The notes beneath the pieces are model-generated. The model was not told the origin of the DNA, searched no databases, and saw only the letters and a program-made list of their open reading frames with translations. A stretch of 64,000 bases of DNA, from the NCBI RefSeq assembly GCF_039523735.1, contig NZ_BAAAFW010000014.1, forward strand, positions 109,610-173,609, written 5' to 3'. The translations under genes were made by a program, and so were the position numbers. Positions within the stretch are counted from its first letter, which is position 1. The number at the start of each line of letters is the position of its first letter. Below are positions 53,689-62,521 of this stretch, piece after piece. This DNA comes from Tatumella punctata. GTDB lineage: Bacteria; Pseudomonadota; Gammaproteobacteria; Enterobacterales; Enterobacteriaceae.

Positions 53689-54018
53689 GTGGCTTTGCAC
53701 CCCATTATCCTTCAGCGCCTCGTGCAACTGGAACAGATTTTACGTGACTATCAGCTGTGGCAGCAGAATGCACCTCATCCGCAGGCGATGCAAAGTGATC
53801 AGCCTTTTTGCCTGGATACCCTGCACCCCCTTGAATGGCTGCAATGGGTTTTTATTCCGCGCCTGACGGCCATGATCGATAGCGGCGGCCCGTTACCCGA
53901 TAATCTGGCGATTGCGCCTTATTTTGAAATGGCACTGGATCCGCAACTCAGTGTTCGTCCGGTTTTGTTAGTGACCTTGAGAAAACTCGATGGCCTTTTC
54001 ACACAAGAATCCCCGTAA
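53689..54018 (+). CDS. yqcC: YqcC family protein
   Basis: A 109-residue protein (109 in E. coli), DUF446, all-helical, function unknown. Conserved block: QPFCLDTLHPLEWLQWVFIPRLTAMID. I chose the GTG at 53689 because AAGGAG is 7 bases upstream and the length equals the family; longer upstream openings run into the csrB terminator. The stop overlaps truC as TAATG. Confidence 0.9.
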   Translation: MALHPIILQRLVQLEQILRDYQLWQQNAPHPQAMQSDQPFCLDTLHPLEWLQWVFIPRLTAMIDSGGPLPDNLAIAPYFEMALDPQLSVRPVLLVTLRKLDGLFTQESP

Positions 54019-54809
54019 TGCTTGAAATTATTTATCAGGACCGATGGCTGGTGGCGGTGAATAAACCCGCCGGGATGCTGGTTCACCGCAGCTGGCTGGA
54101 TCGCCATGAAAAGACCTTCGTTATGCAAACGTTACGTGATCAGCTGGGACAGCATGTGTTCACGGTTCACCGGCTGGATCGCCCGACGTCCGGGGTGTTG
54201 TTATTTGCATTGTCCGCGGATGTCGCCCGGTTATTATCCCAGCAATTTGAACAGCATCAGTTACAAAAAACCTATCATGCGGTGGTGCGTGGCTGGCTGA
54301 AAGACGCCGGGACCCTTGACTATCCGCTGATGGAAGAGCTGGACAAAATCGCCGATAAACATTCTCAGGCCCCGCGAGAGGCGCAGTCAGCCGTGACCGG
54401 TTACCAGCCGCTGGCAGAAGCCGGGCTGCCGGTGCCGATTGGCCGTTATGACAGTTGTCGTTATACCCTGATGGAACTGACACCCCATACGGGGCGTAAG
54501 CATCAGCTCCGACGGCATATGTCCCATTTACGGCATCCGATTATCGGTGACAGCAGGCATGGCGATTTACGGCAGAACCGGGGGGCAGCCGAGCATTTTG
54601 GCTGCCGGCGGCTGATGCTGCATGCCAGCTGTTTATCCCTGACGCATCCGCTAACCGGGCAGCCTTTACAGTTGCGGGCGGGTCTGGACAGGGTCTGGCA
54701 ACAGGCCTTTGTACATTTTGGCTGGCAGGAGTTACTGAATCGCTTCCCGCTGGCTGCCGAACTGGCAGAATGGGATGACAGTCGATCGACAGACACGGGA
54801 GAGGGCTGA
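54018..54809 (+). CDS. truC: tRNA pseudouridine-65 synthase TruC
   Basis: A 263-residue RluA-family pseudouridine synthase (260 in E. coli) acting on U65 of tRNA-Ile and tRNA-Asp. The catalytic Asp is in VHRLDRPTSGVLLFA. The N-terminal VAVNKPAGMLVHRS and the C-terminal block ELTPHTGRKHQLRRHMSHL are typical. It is translationally coupled to yqcC and yqcA on either side (TAATG and TGATG overlaps). Confidence 0.94.
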   Translation: MLEIIYQDRWLVAVNKPAGMLVHRSWLDRHEKTFVMQTLRDQLGQHVFTVHRLDRPTSGVLLFALSADVARLLSQQFEQHQLQKTYHAVVRGWLKDAGTLDYPLMEELDKIADKHSQAPREAQSAVTGYQPLAEAGLPVPIGRYDSCRYTLMELTPHTGRKHQLRRHMSHLRHPIIGDSRHGDLRQNRGAAEHFGCRRLMLHASCLSLTHPLTGQPLQLRAGLDRVWQQAFVHFGWQELLNRFPLAAELAEWDDSRSTDTGEG

Positions 54810-55255
54810 TGGCAACTATCGGAATTTATATCGGGACCGTCTACGGGAATGCTTTGCTGATTGGCGAACAGGCGGAGCCTTTACTGGCAGCCGCAGGGCA
54901 CCGGGTACAGTTATTTGAAGAACCGACCCTCAGCCAGTGGCTGGATGAGAGTATCCAAATCAGGCTGATTATTACTTCGACCACCGGACAGGGCGATTTT
55001 CCCGACACTATTGGCGGATTGTTTTCAGCGATGAAAGAGCAGCAGGGTTATCAGCCTGAGGTGCGTTACGGTCTGATTGCTCTCGGCGACAGCAGTTACC
55101 CGGATTTTTGCGCCGCAGGGCTGGCATTTGACCAGTTATTACAGCAGCAGCTGGCCCGGCGTATCGGTGATGTTCTGATGATCGATGCCGGTGAATATCC
55201 TGAGCCGGAAATGGCCGCTCTGCCCTGGCTTGAACAGTGGGTTACTTTGTTGTAA
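54809..55255 (+). CDS. yqcA: Flavodoxin YqcA
   Basis: A 148-residue short-chain flavodoxin-like protein (149 in E. coli). The FMN phosphate loop is IGTVYGNA near the N terminus, with STTGQGDFPDTIGGLF and LGDSSYPDFCAAG as the other FMN-binding segments. Electron partners are unknown; coupling to truC hints at a tRNA-modification link but this is inference. Confidence 0.92.
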   Translation: MATIGIYIGTVYGNALLIGEQAEPLLAAAGHRVQLFEEPTLSQWLDESIQIRLIITSTTGQGDFPDTIGGLFSAMKEQQGYQPEVRYGLIALGDSSYPDFCAAGLAFDQLLQQQLARRIGDVLMIDAGEYPEPEMAALPWLEQWVTLL

Positions 55256-55817
55256 ACGTGTCTTTTTCTGCCGTTTTGGTTACCGGCATGCTGTATCCGG
55301 CTGCCGGTGACGGAACTTTTTGCCCCGCCCCCGGCCGGAAGTGGCCTGAACGCCGGGAGAGTTGTCATTTGCCCGGAGATATTTTTGTATTTTTTAACGC
55401 CACGTTAGCGTGTTTTTACGTATCATTAATCTCAGAAGCAGCAGCGGGCCGGATGTTATCATCGTCCCGCACAGCATATCCTAAGCGGACCTGCGTCATC
55501 TGCCGCCACTGCCGACTCAGCATCAGAAGGTGTGATTGTTGTCTGAGGGCATATACAGCGGATTTTGATTGTCGAAAACCGTGATGTCACTGACAATAAT
55601 GGCAGGGAACGGGGCAGTTGCGGGCAGTCGCTATTATGACCGTTTATTGTAAACATAAACTATACATCAGGAACCTGCCAGCCGTCAGACAGCACCGATA
55701 TCTGCGTGCCCGGTTTTAATAAAAACGACTGACGGGTTCCATTCGTTCCCTGACATTTGCCGGACAATTTTCCGGCAGCCATCGGGCAATGTGCAATATT
55801 AAGAGAATAAATAACTG
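55256..55817. other. 562-base interval without a gene, the slot of barA in E. coli
   Basis: I find no credible coding sequence on either strand. Open frames here lack ribosome-binding sites and family resemblance. It has a small hairpin, TGCCGGA/TCCGGCA, at about 55757-55776. It must contain the rlmD promoter. In E. coli barA (918 residues), divergent from rlmD, occupies this place together with the gud genes. No recognisable barA remnant remains. Confidence 0.6.
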
Positions 55818-57134
55818 ATGGTGCAATTTTACTCATCCGCGAAACGTCCCGGCCCCCGCAAAGAGCTGGTGGTTACTATTGATGACCTTGACCCTTTTGG
55901 TCAGGGGGTTGCCCGTTATCAGGGAAAAACATTGTTTGTCAGTGGTGCACTGCCGGGTGAAAAAGTACAGGTCAGGGTACTGGAAGATAAACGTCAGTAC
56001 TCGCGCGGTAAAGCAACCCGCATACTGACAGGCAGCCCGCAGCGGGTGACACCTGCTTGTCCCCACTTCGGGGTATGTGGTGGCTGCCAGCAGCAGCATG
56101 TTGCCGAAGACCTGCAGCAGCAGAGCAAGGCCCGTGCTTTACAGCGTATGCTCAGCCAGTCAGCCGGAGGTAATATTGAGGTGCAGAAAATTATCCGGGG
56201 GGATAGCTGGCATTACCGGCGTCGTGCCCGGCTGAGTTTGCGGTGGAATAAACAGCAGCATCAGCTTGATATGGGGTTCCGTAAAAATGGCAGTAGCGAG
56301 ATCGTCAATATCGGGCAATGCCCCGTATTGGTGCAATCTTTGTCAGAACTGCTGCCGGCACTCAGGCAGTGTTTAGGCGGTTTGCAGGCAGTTCGTCAGC
56401 TGGGTCATATTGAACTGGTACAGGCTGATAATACTGCCGTACTGGTGTTACGCCATCTGCAGCCACTTTCTGCAGGCGATATTGCAAAACTGGAACGATT
56501 TTCGCAGAGTCATCAGCTGACATTGTTTTTTGCTGCTGAGAATGACACTCTGCAGCATGTTTGCGGAGAACTGCCTTATTATCAGTCGCATAACCTGAAA
56601 CTGACTTTCAGTCCACAGGACTTTATTCAGGTGAATGATACGGTTAACCAGCAGATGGTGACTACCGCGATTGACTGGCTGGCATTACAACCCGACGACA
56701 GGGTATTAGACCTGTTTTGTGGCATGGGCAATTTCACCCTGCCACTGAGTAAGCAGGCAAAAAATGTAGTGGGTGTTGAAGGGGTTGCAGCATTAGTTCG
56801 TCAGGCAGCGTATAATGCGCAGCATAATAATTTGCAGAATGTCACATTTTGTCAGCATGACTTAGAACAGGATGTGGCAGGACAGCACTGGGCGGCACAG
56901 GGGTTCAGTAAAGTACTGCTCGACCCTGCCAGAGCCGGTGCTGCCGGCATTATGTCGCATATTATTGCGCTGGCACCTGAAAGAATTGTTTATGTGTCTT
57001 GTAATCCGGCAACCCTTGCCCGCGACAGTGAACCTTTACTGGCGGCAGGTTATTCCGTGAAACGGGTCGCCATGCTGGATATGTTCCCGCATACCAGCCA
57101 TTTGGAATCAATGGTGCTGTTTAGCAGAACCTAA
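55818..57134 (+). CDS. rlmD: 23S rRNA m5U1939 methyltransferase RlmD
   Basis: A 438-residue TrmA/RumA-family enzyme (433 in E. coli). It has an N-terminal TRAM domain, a 4Fe-4S cluster motif CPHFGVCGGC, the SAM motif LDLFCGMGNFTLPLS, and the catalytic cysteine in VYVSCNPATLARD. The E. coli start MAQFYS aligns with MVQFYS. The stop is 32 bases before relA, so the two may share a transcript, as in E. coli. Confidence 0.95.
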   Translation: MVQFYSSAKRPGPRKELVVTIDDLDPFGQGVARYQGKTLFVSGALPGEKVQVRVLEDKRQYSRGKATRILTGSPQRVTPACPHFGVCGGCQQQHVAEDLQQQSKARALQRMLSQSAGGNIEVQKIIRGDSWHYRRRARLSLRWNKQQHQLDMGFRKNGSSEIVNIGQCPVLVQSLSELLPALRQCLGGLQAVRQLGHIELVQADNTAVLVLRHLQPLSAGDIAKLERFSQSHQLTLFFAAENDTLQHVCGELPYYQSHNLKLTFSPQDFIQVNDTVNQQMVTTAIDWLALQPDDRVLDLFCGMGNFTLPLSKQAKNVVGVEGVAALVRQAAYNAQHNNLQNVTFCQHDLEQDVAGQHWAAQGFSKVLLDPARAGAAGIMSHIIALAPERIVYVSCNPATLARDSEPLLAAGYSVKRVAMLDMFPHTSHLESMVLFSRT

Positions 57135-57166
57135 ACGACCGGACCGGTCGTCATGCAGGAGAAGTT

Positions 57167-59401
57167 ATGGTTGCGGTACGAAGTGCGCATATGAATACGG
57201 AGGGAGAATTTGCCCTCGAACAGTGGATTGCCAGCCTGGGGATTGCCAATGAGCAGTCCTGTCAGCGACTGGCGGACTGCTGGCGTTATTGCGAAACGGA
57301 AACCAGCCACCATCCGCTTCAACCGATGTTACTGTGGCGCGGTGTTGAAATGGTCGAAATTCTGACTGAACTCAGTATGGATAACGACACATTGCGGGCG
57401 GCATTACTGTTTCCGCTGGCAAATGAAAATGTGGTTACTGAGGAGCAGTTAGAAGAGCGCTTCGGCCCGGGCATTGTTTCACTGGTACATGGTGTCCGGG
57501 ATATGGATGCCATTCGCCAGCTGAAAGCCACACATAATGATTCGATGGCATCAGAACAGGTGGATAATGTTCGTCGCATGTTACTGGCGATGGTGGAAGA
57601 TTTCCGCTGCGTAGTGATCAAACTGGCCGAACGGGTTGCTCATTTACGGGAAATGAAAGATGCCCCGGAAGATGAACGGGTACTGGCGGCCAAAGAGAGT
57701 ACCAATATATATGCTCCCCTGGCGAACCGGCTGGGTATTGGTCAGTTAAAATGGGAGCTGGAAGATTACTGTTTCCGTTATCTGCATCCGGATGAATATA
57801 AGCGGATAGCCAGACTGTTACATGAACGGCGTATTGACCGTGAACAGTATATCGAAAATTTTGTAGACGGCTTGCGACAGGAAATTGCCCGTGAAGGGGT
57901 AAGGGCGGAAGTGTATGGCCGGCCAAAGCATATTTACAGTATCTGGCGAAAAATGCAGAAAAAATCTCTGTCTTTCGATGAGCTGTTTGATGTGCGTGCG
58001 GTGAGGATTGTCGCTGAACGTTTGCAGGACTGTTACGGTGCGCTGGGAATTGTTCATACCCTGTATCGTCATTTACCCAGTGAATTTGATGACTATGTGG
58101 CAAATCCGAAACCGAACGGTTATCAGTCAATCCATACGGTAGTGCTCGGCCCGCAGGGCAAAACTGTCGAAATACAGATCCGGACCCGGCAGATGCATGA
58201 AGATGCTGAGCTTGGAGTGGCTGCTCACTGGAAATATAAAGAAGGGCCGGGGATCACCAGTGCCCGTGGTGCGGCTGGCCATGAAGAGCGTATTGCCTGG
58301 TTGCGCAAACTGATTGCCTGGCAGGAAGAGATGGCAGACAGTGGCGAAATGCTGGAAGAAGTCCGCAGTCAGGTGTTTGATGACCGGGTGTACGTCTTTA
58401 CCCCGAAAGGGGATGTTATTGACTTGCCTTCCGGATCAACGCCCCTCGATTTTGCTTACCATATTCATAGTGATATTGGTCACCGCTGTATCGGTGCCAA
58501 AATTGGCGGCCGGATTGTGCCTTTTACCTATCAGCTGCAAATGGGCGATCAGGTCGAAGTGATAACCCAGAAACAGCCAAATCCAAGCCGTGACTGGCTG
58601 AATCCTAACCTCGGTTATATTACTACCAGCCGCGGCAGGGCGAAAGTGCATGCCTGGTTCCGCAAACAGGACAGGGATAAAAATATACTGGCCGGACGTC
58701 AGATCCTGGACAGTGAATTGAGTCAGCTGGATATCAGCCTGAAAGAGGCCGAAAAACTGTTGTTGCCGCGCTATAACATGACGTCTGTCGAAGAGATTCT
58801 GGCGGCGATTGGGGGCGGCGATATTCGTCTGAATCAGATGGTTAATTTCCTGCAGGCGAAACTGAACAAGCCGACAGCCGAGGAAGAAGACCGTATCGCG
58901 TTACGCCAGCTGACCCAGAAAAGCCATAGCCAGCAAAACAGCAGCAAAGAGAGTGGCCGGGTGGTGGTGGAAGGGGTCGGAAACCTGATGCATCATATTG
59001 CCCGTTGCTGCCAGCCGATTCCGGGGGATGATATTGTCGGCTTTATCACCCAGGGGCGCGGTATATCTATTCACCGTGCCGACTGTGATCAACTGGCAGA
59101 GCTGATTAATCATGCGCCGGAACGTATTGTGGATGCGGTGTGGGGAGAGAGTTACTCGAGTGGTTATTCGCTGGTGGTACGGGTGGTTGCCAATGATCGC
59201 AGCGGCCTGCTGCGGGATATCACCACCATACTGGCCAACGAAAAAGTGAATGTACTGGGGGTCTCCAGCCACAGTGATACCAAAAAGCAGCTGGCTACCA
59301 TTGATATGGATATTGAGATTTATAATCAGCAGGTACTGGGCCGGATTCTGGCCCGCCTGAATCAGGTACCTGATATTATCGACGCCAAACGTCGTCATTA
59401 A
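57167..59401 (+). CDS. relA: GTP pyrophosphokinase RelA
   Basis: A 744-residue ribosome-associated (p)ppGpp synthetase, the same length as in E. coli. Domain order is pseudo-hydrolase HD (about 40-190), synthetase (about 230-350; DYVANPKPNGYQSIHTVVLG), TGS (about 405-470), helical and zinc-finger region (GNLMHHIARCCQPIPGDDI) and ACT (end). It lacks the HD hydrolase motif (the region reads ALLFPLANEN), as in RelA, so it is synthetase-only. AGGAG precedes the start. It responds to uncharged tRNA in the A site. Confidence 0.96.
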   Translation: MVAVRSAHMNTEGEFALEQWIASLGIANEQSCQRLADCWRYCETETSHHPLQPMLLWRGVEMVEILTELSMDNDTLRAALLFPLANENVVTEEQLEERFGPGIVSLVHGVRDMDAIRQLKATHNDSMASEQVDNVRRMLLAMVEDFRCVVIKLAERVAHLREMKDAPEDERVLAAKESTNIYAPLANRLGIGQLKWELEDYCFRYLHPDEYKRIARLLHERRIDREQYIENFVDGLRQEIAREGVRAEVYGRPKHIYSIWRKMQKKSLSFDELFDVRAVRIVAERLQDCYGALGIVHTLYRHLPSEFDDYVANPKPNGYQSIHTVVLGPQGKTVEIQIRTRQMHEDAELGVAAHWKYKEGPGITSARGAAGHEERIAWLRKLIAWQEEMADSGEMLEEVRSQVFDDRVYVFTPKGDVIDLPSGSTPLDFAYHIHSDIGHRCIGAKIGGRIVPFTYQLQMGDQVEVITQKQPNPSRDWLNPNLGYITTSRGRAKVHAWFRKQDRDKNILAGRQILDSELSQLDISLKEAEKLLLPRYNMTSVEEILAAIGGGDIRLNQMVNFLQAKLNKPTAEEEDRIALRQLTQKSHSQQNSSKESGRVVVEGVGNLMHHIARCCQPIPGDDIVGFITQGRGISIHRADCDQLAELINHAPERIVDAVWGESYSSGYSLVVRVVANDRSGLLRDITTILANEKVNVLGVSSHSDTKKQLATIDMDIEIYNQQVLGRILARLNQVPDIIDAKRRH

Positions 59402-59483
59402 CCCACTGGCGGTAGTGGCATTCGCCTGTCGCGGGAGAATGCCGTTACTGTCAGGCCAGCCTTTCTTTTTACCGGACTGACCA

Positions 59484-60302
59484 ATGAATCAATCAGATAC
59501 CGCACTGCAACGTCTGCTGGATATTATGCAGCAGCTTCGAGACCCGCAGCAGGGTTGCCCGTGGGATAAACAGCAAACCTTTGAGACTATCGCCTCTTAT
59601 ACCCTCGAAGAGACTTATGAAGTGCTGGATGCGATTTCCCGTCAGGATCACCATGATTTGCGTGAAGAACTCGGGGATTTACTGTTCCAGGTGGTGTTTT
59701 ATGCACAGATCGCCCGCGAGCAACAACTGTTCGATTTTTCCGATATCTGTAGCGCTATCAGCGAAAAGCTTGAACGGCGTCATCCGCATATTTTTGCCGG
59801 TAACAGCGTGACCGGGGTCGGTGAGATTAACCAGCGCTGGGAACAGCTGAAACAGCAGGAGCGTGAGCAGAAATCGCTGACTTCTGCGCTGGATGATATT
59901 CCGCGGGCGATGCCAGCCCTGATGCGGGCCTATAAAATTCAGAAGCGTTGCAGCAATGTCGGGTTTGACTGGAATGAAACCGGGCCGGTGCTTGACAAAG
60001 TACATGAAGAAATTGCTGAAGTGATGGAAGAAGCGACCCGGGAAGAGATTAATCCTCAGCGTCTGGAAGAAGAACTCGGTGATTTATTGTTCGCCACTGT
60101 TAATCTGTCACGTCATCTTGGCAGTAAAGCAGAGACAGCATTGCAAAAAGCCAATGATAAATTTGAAAAACGGTTTCGTCAGGTTGAACAGATTATTGCC
60201 GGACAAGGACTGAGCCTGCCGGAGGCGACATTATCGCAGATGGAGGCCGCCTGGCAGCAGGTTAAACAGCAGGAAAAAAACGGTCAGGGAACGAATAACT
60301 GA
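59484..60302 (+). CDS. mazG: Nucleoside triphosphate pyrophosphohydrolase MazG
   Basis: A 272-residue all-alpha NTP pyrophosphohydrolase (263 in E. coli) with two MazG repeats. Each has metal-binding acidic motifs: EETYEVLDAI with LREELGDLLFQV, and HEEIAEVMEEA with LEEELGDLLFATVN. In E. coli mazEF lies between relA and mazG; here the gap is 82 bases and has no room for them. The C-terminal Gln/Lys-rich tail is slightly longer than in E. coli. Confidence 0.95.
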   Translation: MNQSDTALQRLLDIMQQLRDPQQGCPWDKQQTFETIASYTLEETYEVLDAISRQDHHDLREELGDLLFQVVFYAQIAREQQLFDFSDICSAISEKLERRHPHIFAGNSVTGVGEINQRWEQLKQQEREQKSLTSALDDIPRAMPALMRAYKIQKRCSNVGFDWNETGPVLDKVHEEIAEVMEEATREEINPQRLEEELGDLLFATVNLSRHLGSKAETALQKANDKFEKRFRQVEQIIAGQGLSLPEATLSQMEAAWQQVKQQEKNGQGTNN

Positions 60303-60713
60303 CAGCGACGGATCTGTTTTTCAGTGCCGCTCTGCCGCCGGGCAGGCTGGCTGCTGAAACGGGTCACTCTCCAATCCCCGACAGCGTCTGTTTCCGGCCC
60401 CGTCACCTGCAGCAGAACTTTCTGCCACCCCGATGGAGCCAGCGGGCCGGAGATGCTTTCCTGCCATCAGGTGACGTTTTTTTACTGAATAATACCGGCA
60501 GAAACGGATTGTGCGTTCTATAATTACCGGTGTTTTTGTACATCCGGCCGTCGATTCAGCCACTCAGATGATTAATAACACTTTTTATTCCGTAGCTAAC
60601 TCGTTTCAGCTTTTTGCGTAAAAGGGATAAAATTGTGATTAAAATCAATCCCGGTGCTGATCATATGCCGTAATGTGTGACTTACGCAGAGTGAAGAGTA
60701 AATGAATCATCAA

Positions 60714-60742
60714 TTGTGGCGGATGCGGCTTTCGGGTAGACT
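60714..60742 (+). promoter_or_regulatory. Predicted pyrG promoter
   Basis: TTGTGG and TAGACT are 17 bases apart, 55 bases before the pyrG start. The rest of the 494-base mazG-pyrG gap contains no gene that I can support. Confidence 0.45.
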
Positions 60743-60796
60743 GTGTTCCCGTCCTGGTGATTCCACCATCTTTAAACCTTAACTCTCAGGTTCAGC

Positions 60797-62434
60797 ATGA
60801 CAACGAACTATATTTTTGTGACCGGCGGGGTCGTTTCCTCTCTGGGTAAAGGCATTGCTGCAGCCTCCCTGGCAGCTATTCTTGAAGCTCGTGGTCTGAA
60901 AGTGACCATTATGAAGCTTGACCCTTATATTAACGTCGATCCAGGCACCATGAGCCCAACCCAACATGGTGAAGTATTTGTCACTGATGATGGTGCAGAA
61001 ACGGATCTTGACTTAGGACACTACGAGCGTTTTATCCGCACCCGTATGTCCCGTCGTAATAACTTTACCACCGGACGAATTTACTCCGAAGTGTTGCGTA
61101 AAGAACGTCGTGGCGACTACCTGGGGGCGACTATCCAGGTTATTCCTCATATCACTAATGCGATTAAAGAACGCATTATTGAAGGCGGCGAAGGCCACGA
61201 TGTGGTGCTGGTGGAAATTGGTGGTACGGTCGGTGATATTGAATCACTGCCATTCCTCGAAGCTATCCGTCAGATGGCGGTGGACGTTGGCCGTGAACAT
61301 ACCCTGTATATGCACCTGACCTTAGTCCCTTACCTGGCTGCCGCCGGTGAAGTGAAAACCAAACCGACTCAGCACTCGGTAAAAGAGTTGCTGTCGATTG
61401 GTATTCAGCCGGATGTTTTAATCTGTCGTTCAGATCGTGCGGTACCGGCCAATGAGCGGGCGAAAATTGCGCTGTTCTGTAACGTGGCAGAAAAAGCGGT
61501 TATCTCGCTGAAAGATGTTGATTCAATTTATAAAATTCCGGGTATGCTGAAGTCTCAGGGTCTGGATGATTTTATCTGTAAACGTTTTAACCTGAATGCT
61601 CCGCAGGCTGATTTGTCTGAATGGGAACAGGTTATTTACGAAGAAGCCAACCCGGGCGGTGAAGTAACCATCGGGATGGTCGGTAAATACGTTGAATTAC
61701 CTGACGCCTATAAATCAGTTATTGAAGCCCTGAAACATGCCGGACTGAAAAACCGCGTGACAGTGAACATTAAACTGATTGATTCTCAGGATGTTGAGAC
61801 CCGTGGTGTTGAGTTACTGAGTGGCCTGGATGCGATTCTGATCCCTGGTGGCTTCGGTTCCCGTGGTATTGAAGGTAAAATCATCACCGCACAATATGCC
61901 CGTGAAAACAACATTCCGTATCTGGGCATTTGCCTGGGAATGCAGGTTGCACTGATCGAATTTGCCCGTAATGTGGCAGGTATGACCGGAGCCAGTTCAA
62001 CAGAGTTTGAACCTGACTGTAAATATCCGGTTGTTGCGCTGATCACCGAATGGCGTGACGAAGAAGGTAATGTTGAAGTTCGTGATGAGAAGAGTGACCT
62101 CGGCGGGACGATGCGTCTTGGAAGCCAGGCTTGCCAGTTGTCTGATGACAGCCTGGTCAGCCAGATGTATGGCTCTCAGACGATTGTTGAACGTCACCGT
62201 CACCGCTATGAAGTGAACAATCTGCTGCTGAAACCTATTGAAGCTGCAGGTTTACGGATTGCGGGTCGTTCCGGAGATGACCAGCTGGTAGAAATTATCG
62301 AAAACCCGAATCATCCGTGGTTTGTGGCCTGCCAGTTCCATCCGGAATTTACCTCTACACCGCGTGATGGTCATCCGCTGTTTGCCGGTTTTGTCAAAGC
62401 ATCGGTTGATTATCAGAAAAGTCTGGCGAAGTAA
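60797..62434 (+). CDS. pyrG: CTP synthase
   Basis: A 545-residue enzyme, the same length as in E. coli, converting UTP to CTP with glutamine and ATP. The N-terminal synthase domain opens with FVTGGVVSSLGKGIAAASL (P-loop). The C-terminal class-I glutaminase has the nucleophile cysteine in YLGICLGMQVALIEF and the His-Glu pair in CQFHPEFTS. It is followed by a hairpin and eno, the conserved pair. Confidence 0.97.
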   Translation: MTTNYIFVTGGVVSSLGKGIAAASLAAILEARGLKVTIMKLDPYINVDPGTMSPTQHGEVFVTDDGAETDLDLGHYERFIRTRMSRRNNFTTGRIYSEVLRKERRGDYLGATIQVIPHITNAIKERIIEGGEGHDVVLVEIGGTVGDIESLPFLEAIRQMAVDVGREHTLYMHLTLVPYLAAAGEVKTKPTQHSVKELLSIGIQPDVLICRSDRAVPANERAKIALFCNVAEKAVISLKDVDSIYKIPGMLKSQGLDDFICKRFNLNAPQADLSEWEQVIYEEANPGGEVTIGMVGKYVELPDAYKSVIEALKHAGLKNRVTVNIKLIDSQDVETRGVELLSGLDAILIPGGFGSRGIEGKIITAQYARENNIPYLGICLGMQVALIEFARNVAGMTGASSTEFEPDCKYPVVALITEWRDEEGNVEVRDEKSDLGGTMRLGSQACQLSDDSLVSQMYGSQTIVERHRHRYEVNNLLLKPIEAAGLRIAGRSGDDQLVEIIENPNHPWFVACQFHPEFTSTPRDGHPLFAGFVKASVDYQKSLAK

Positions 62435-62444
62435 GCTTATCATG

Positions 62445-62471
62445 GCAACGCGCGAACTTTTCGCGCGTTGC
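62445..62471 (+). terminator. Hairpin between pyrG and eno
   Basis: GCAACGCGCGAA and TTCGCGCGTTGC form a perfect 12-bp stem with a CTT loop, followed by TTGTCTT. The weak T-tract suggests partial termination, which leaves room for read-through into eno. Confidence 0.65.
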
Positions 62472-62521
62472 TTGTCTTAAGATTGAGAAGTTTCAGCTTA
62501 ACTTGTACTGAGGAAAAACGA

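Noticed and set aside
55237..55584. Possible 115-codon gene or barA remnant after yqcA
   Set aside because: The frame overlaps the yqcA end, has no BarA-like motif (no HisKA, HATPase or receiver segment) and no ribosome-binding site.
60321..60563. 80-codon minus-strand frame upstream of pyrG
   Set aside because: No ribosome-binding site, odd composition, no family; the region more likely holds only the pyrG promoter and leader.
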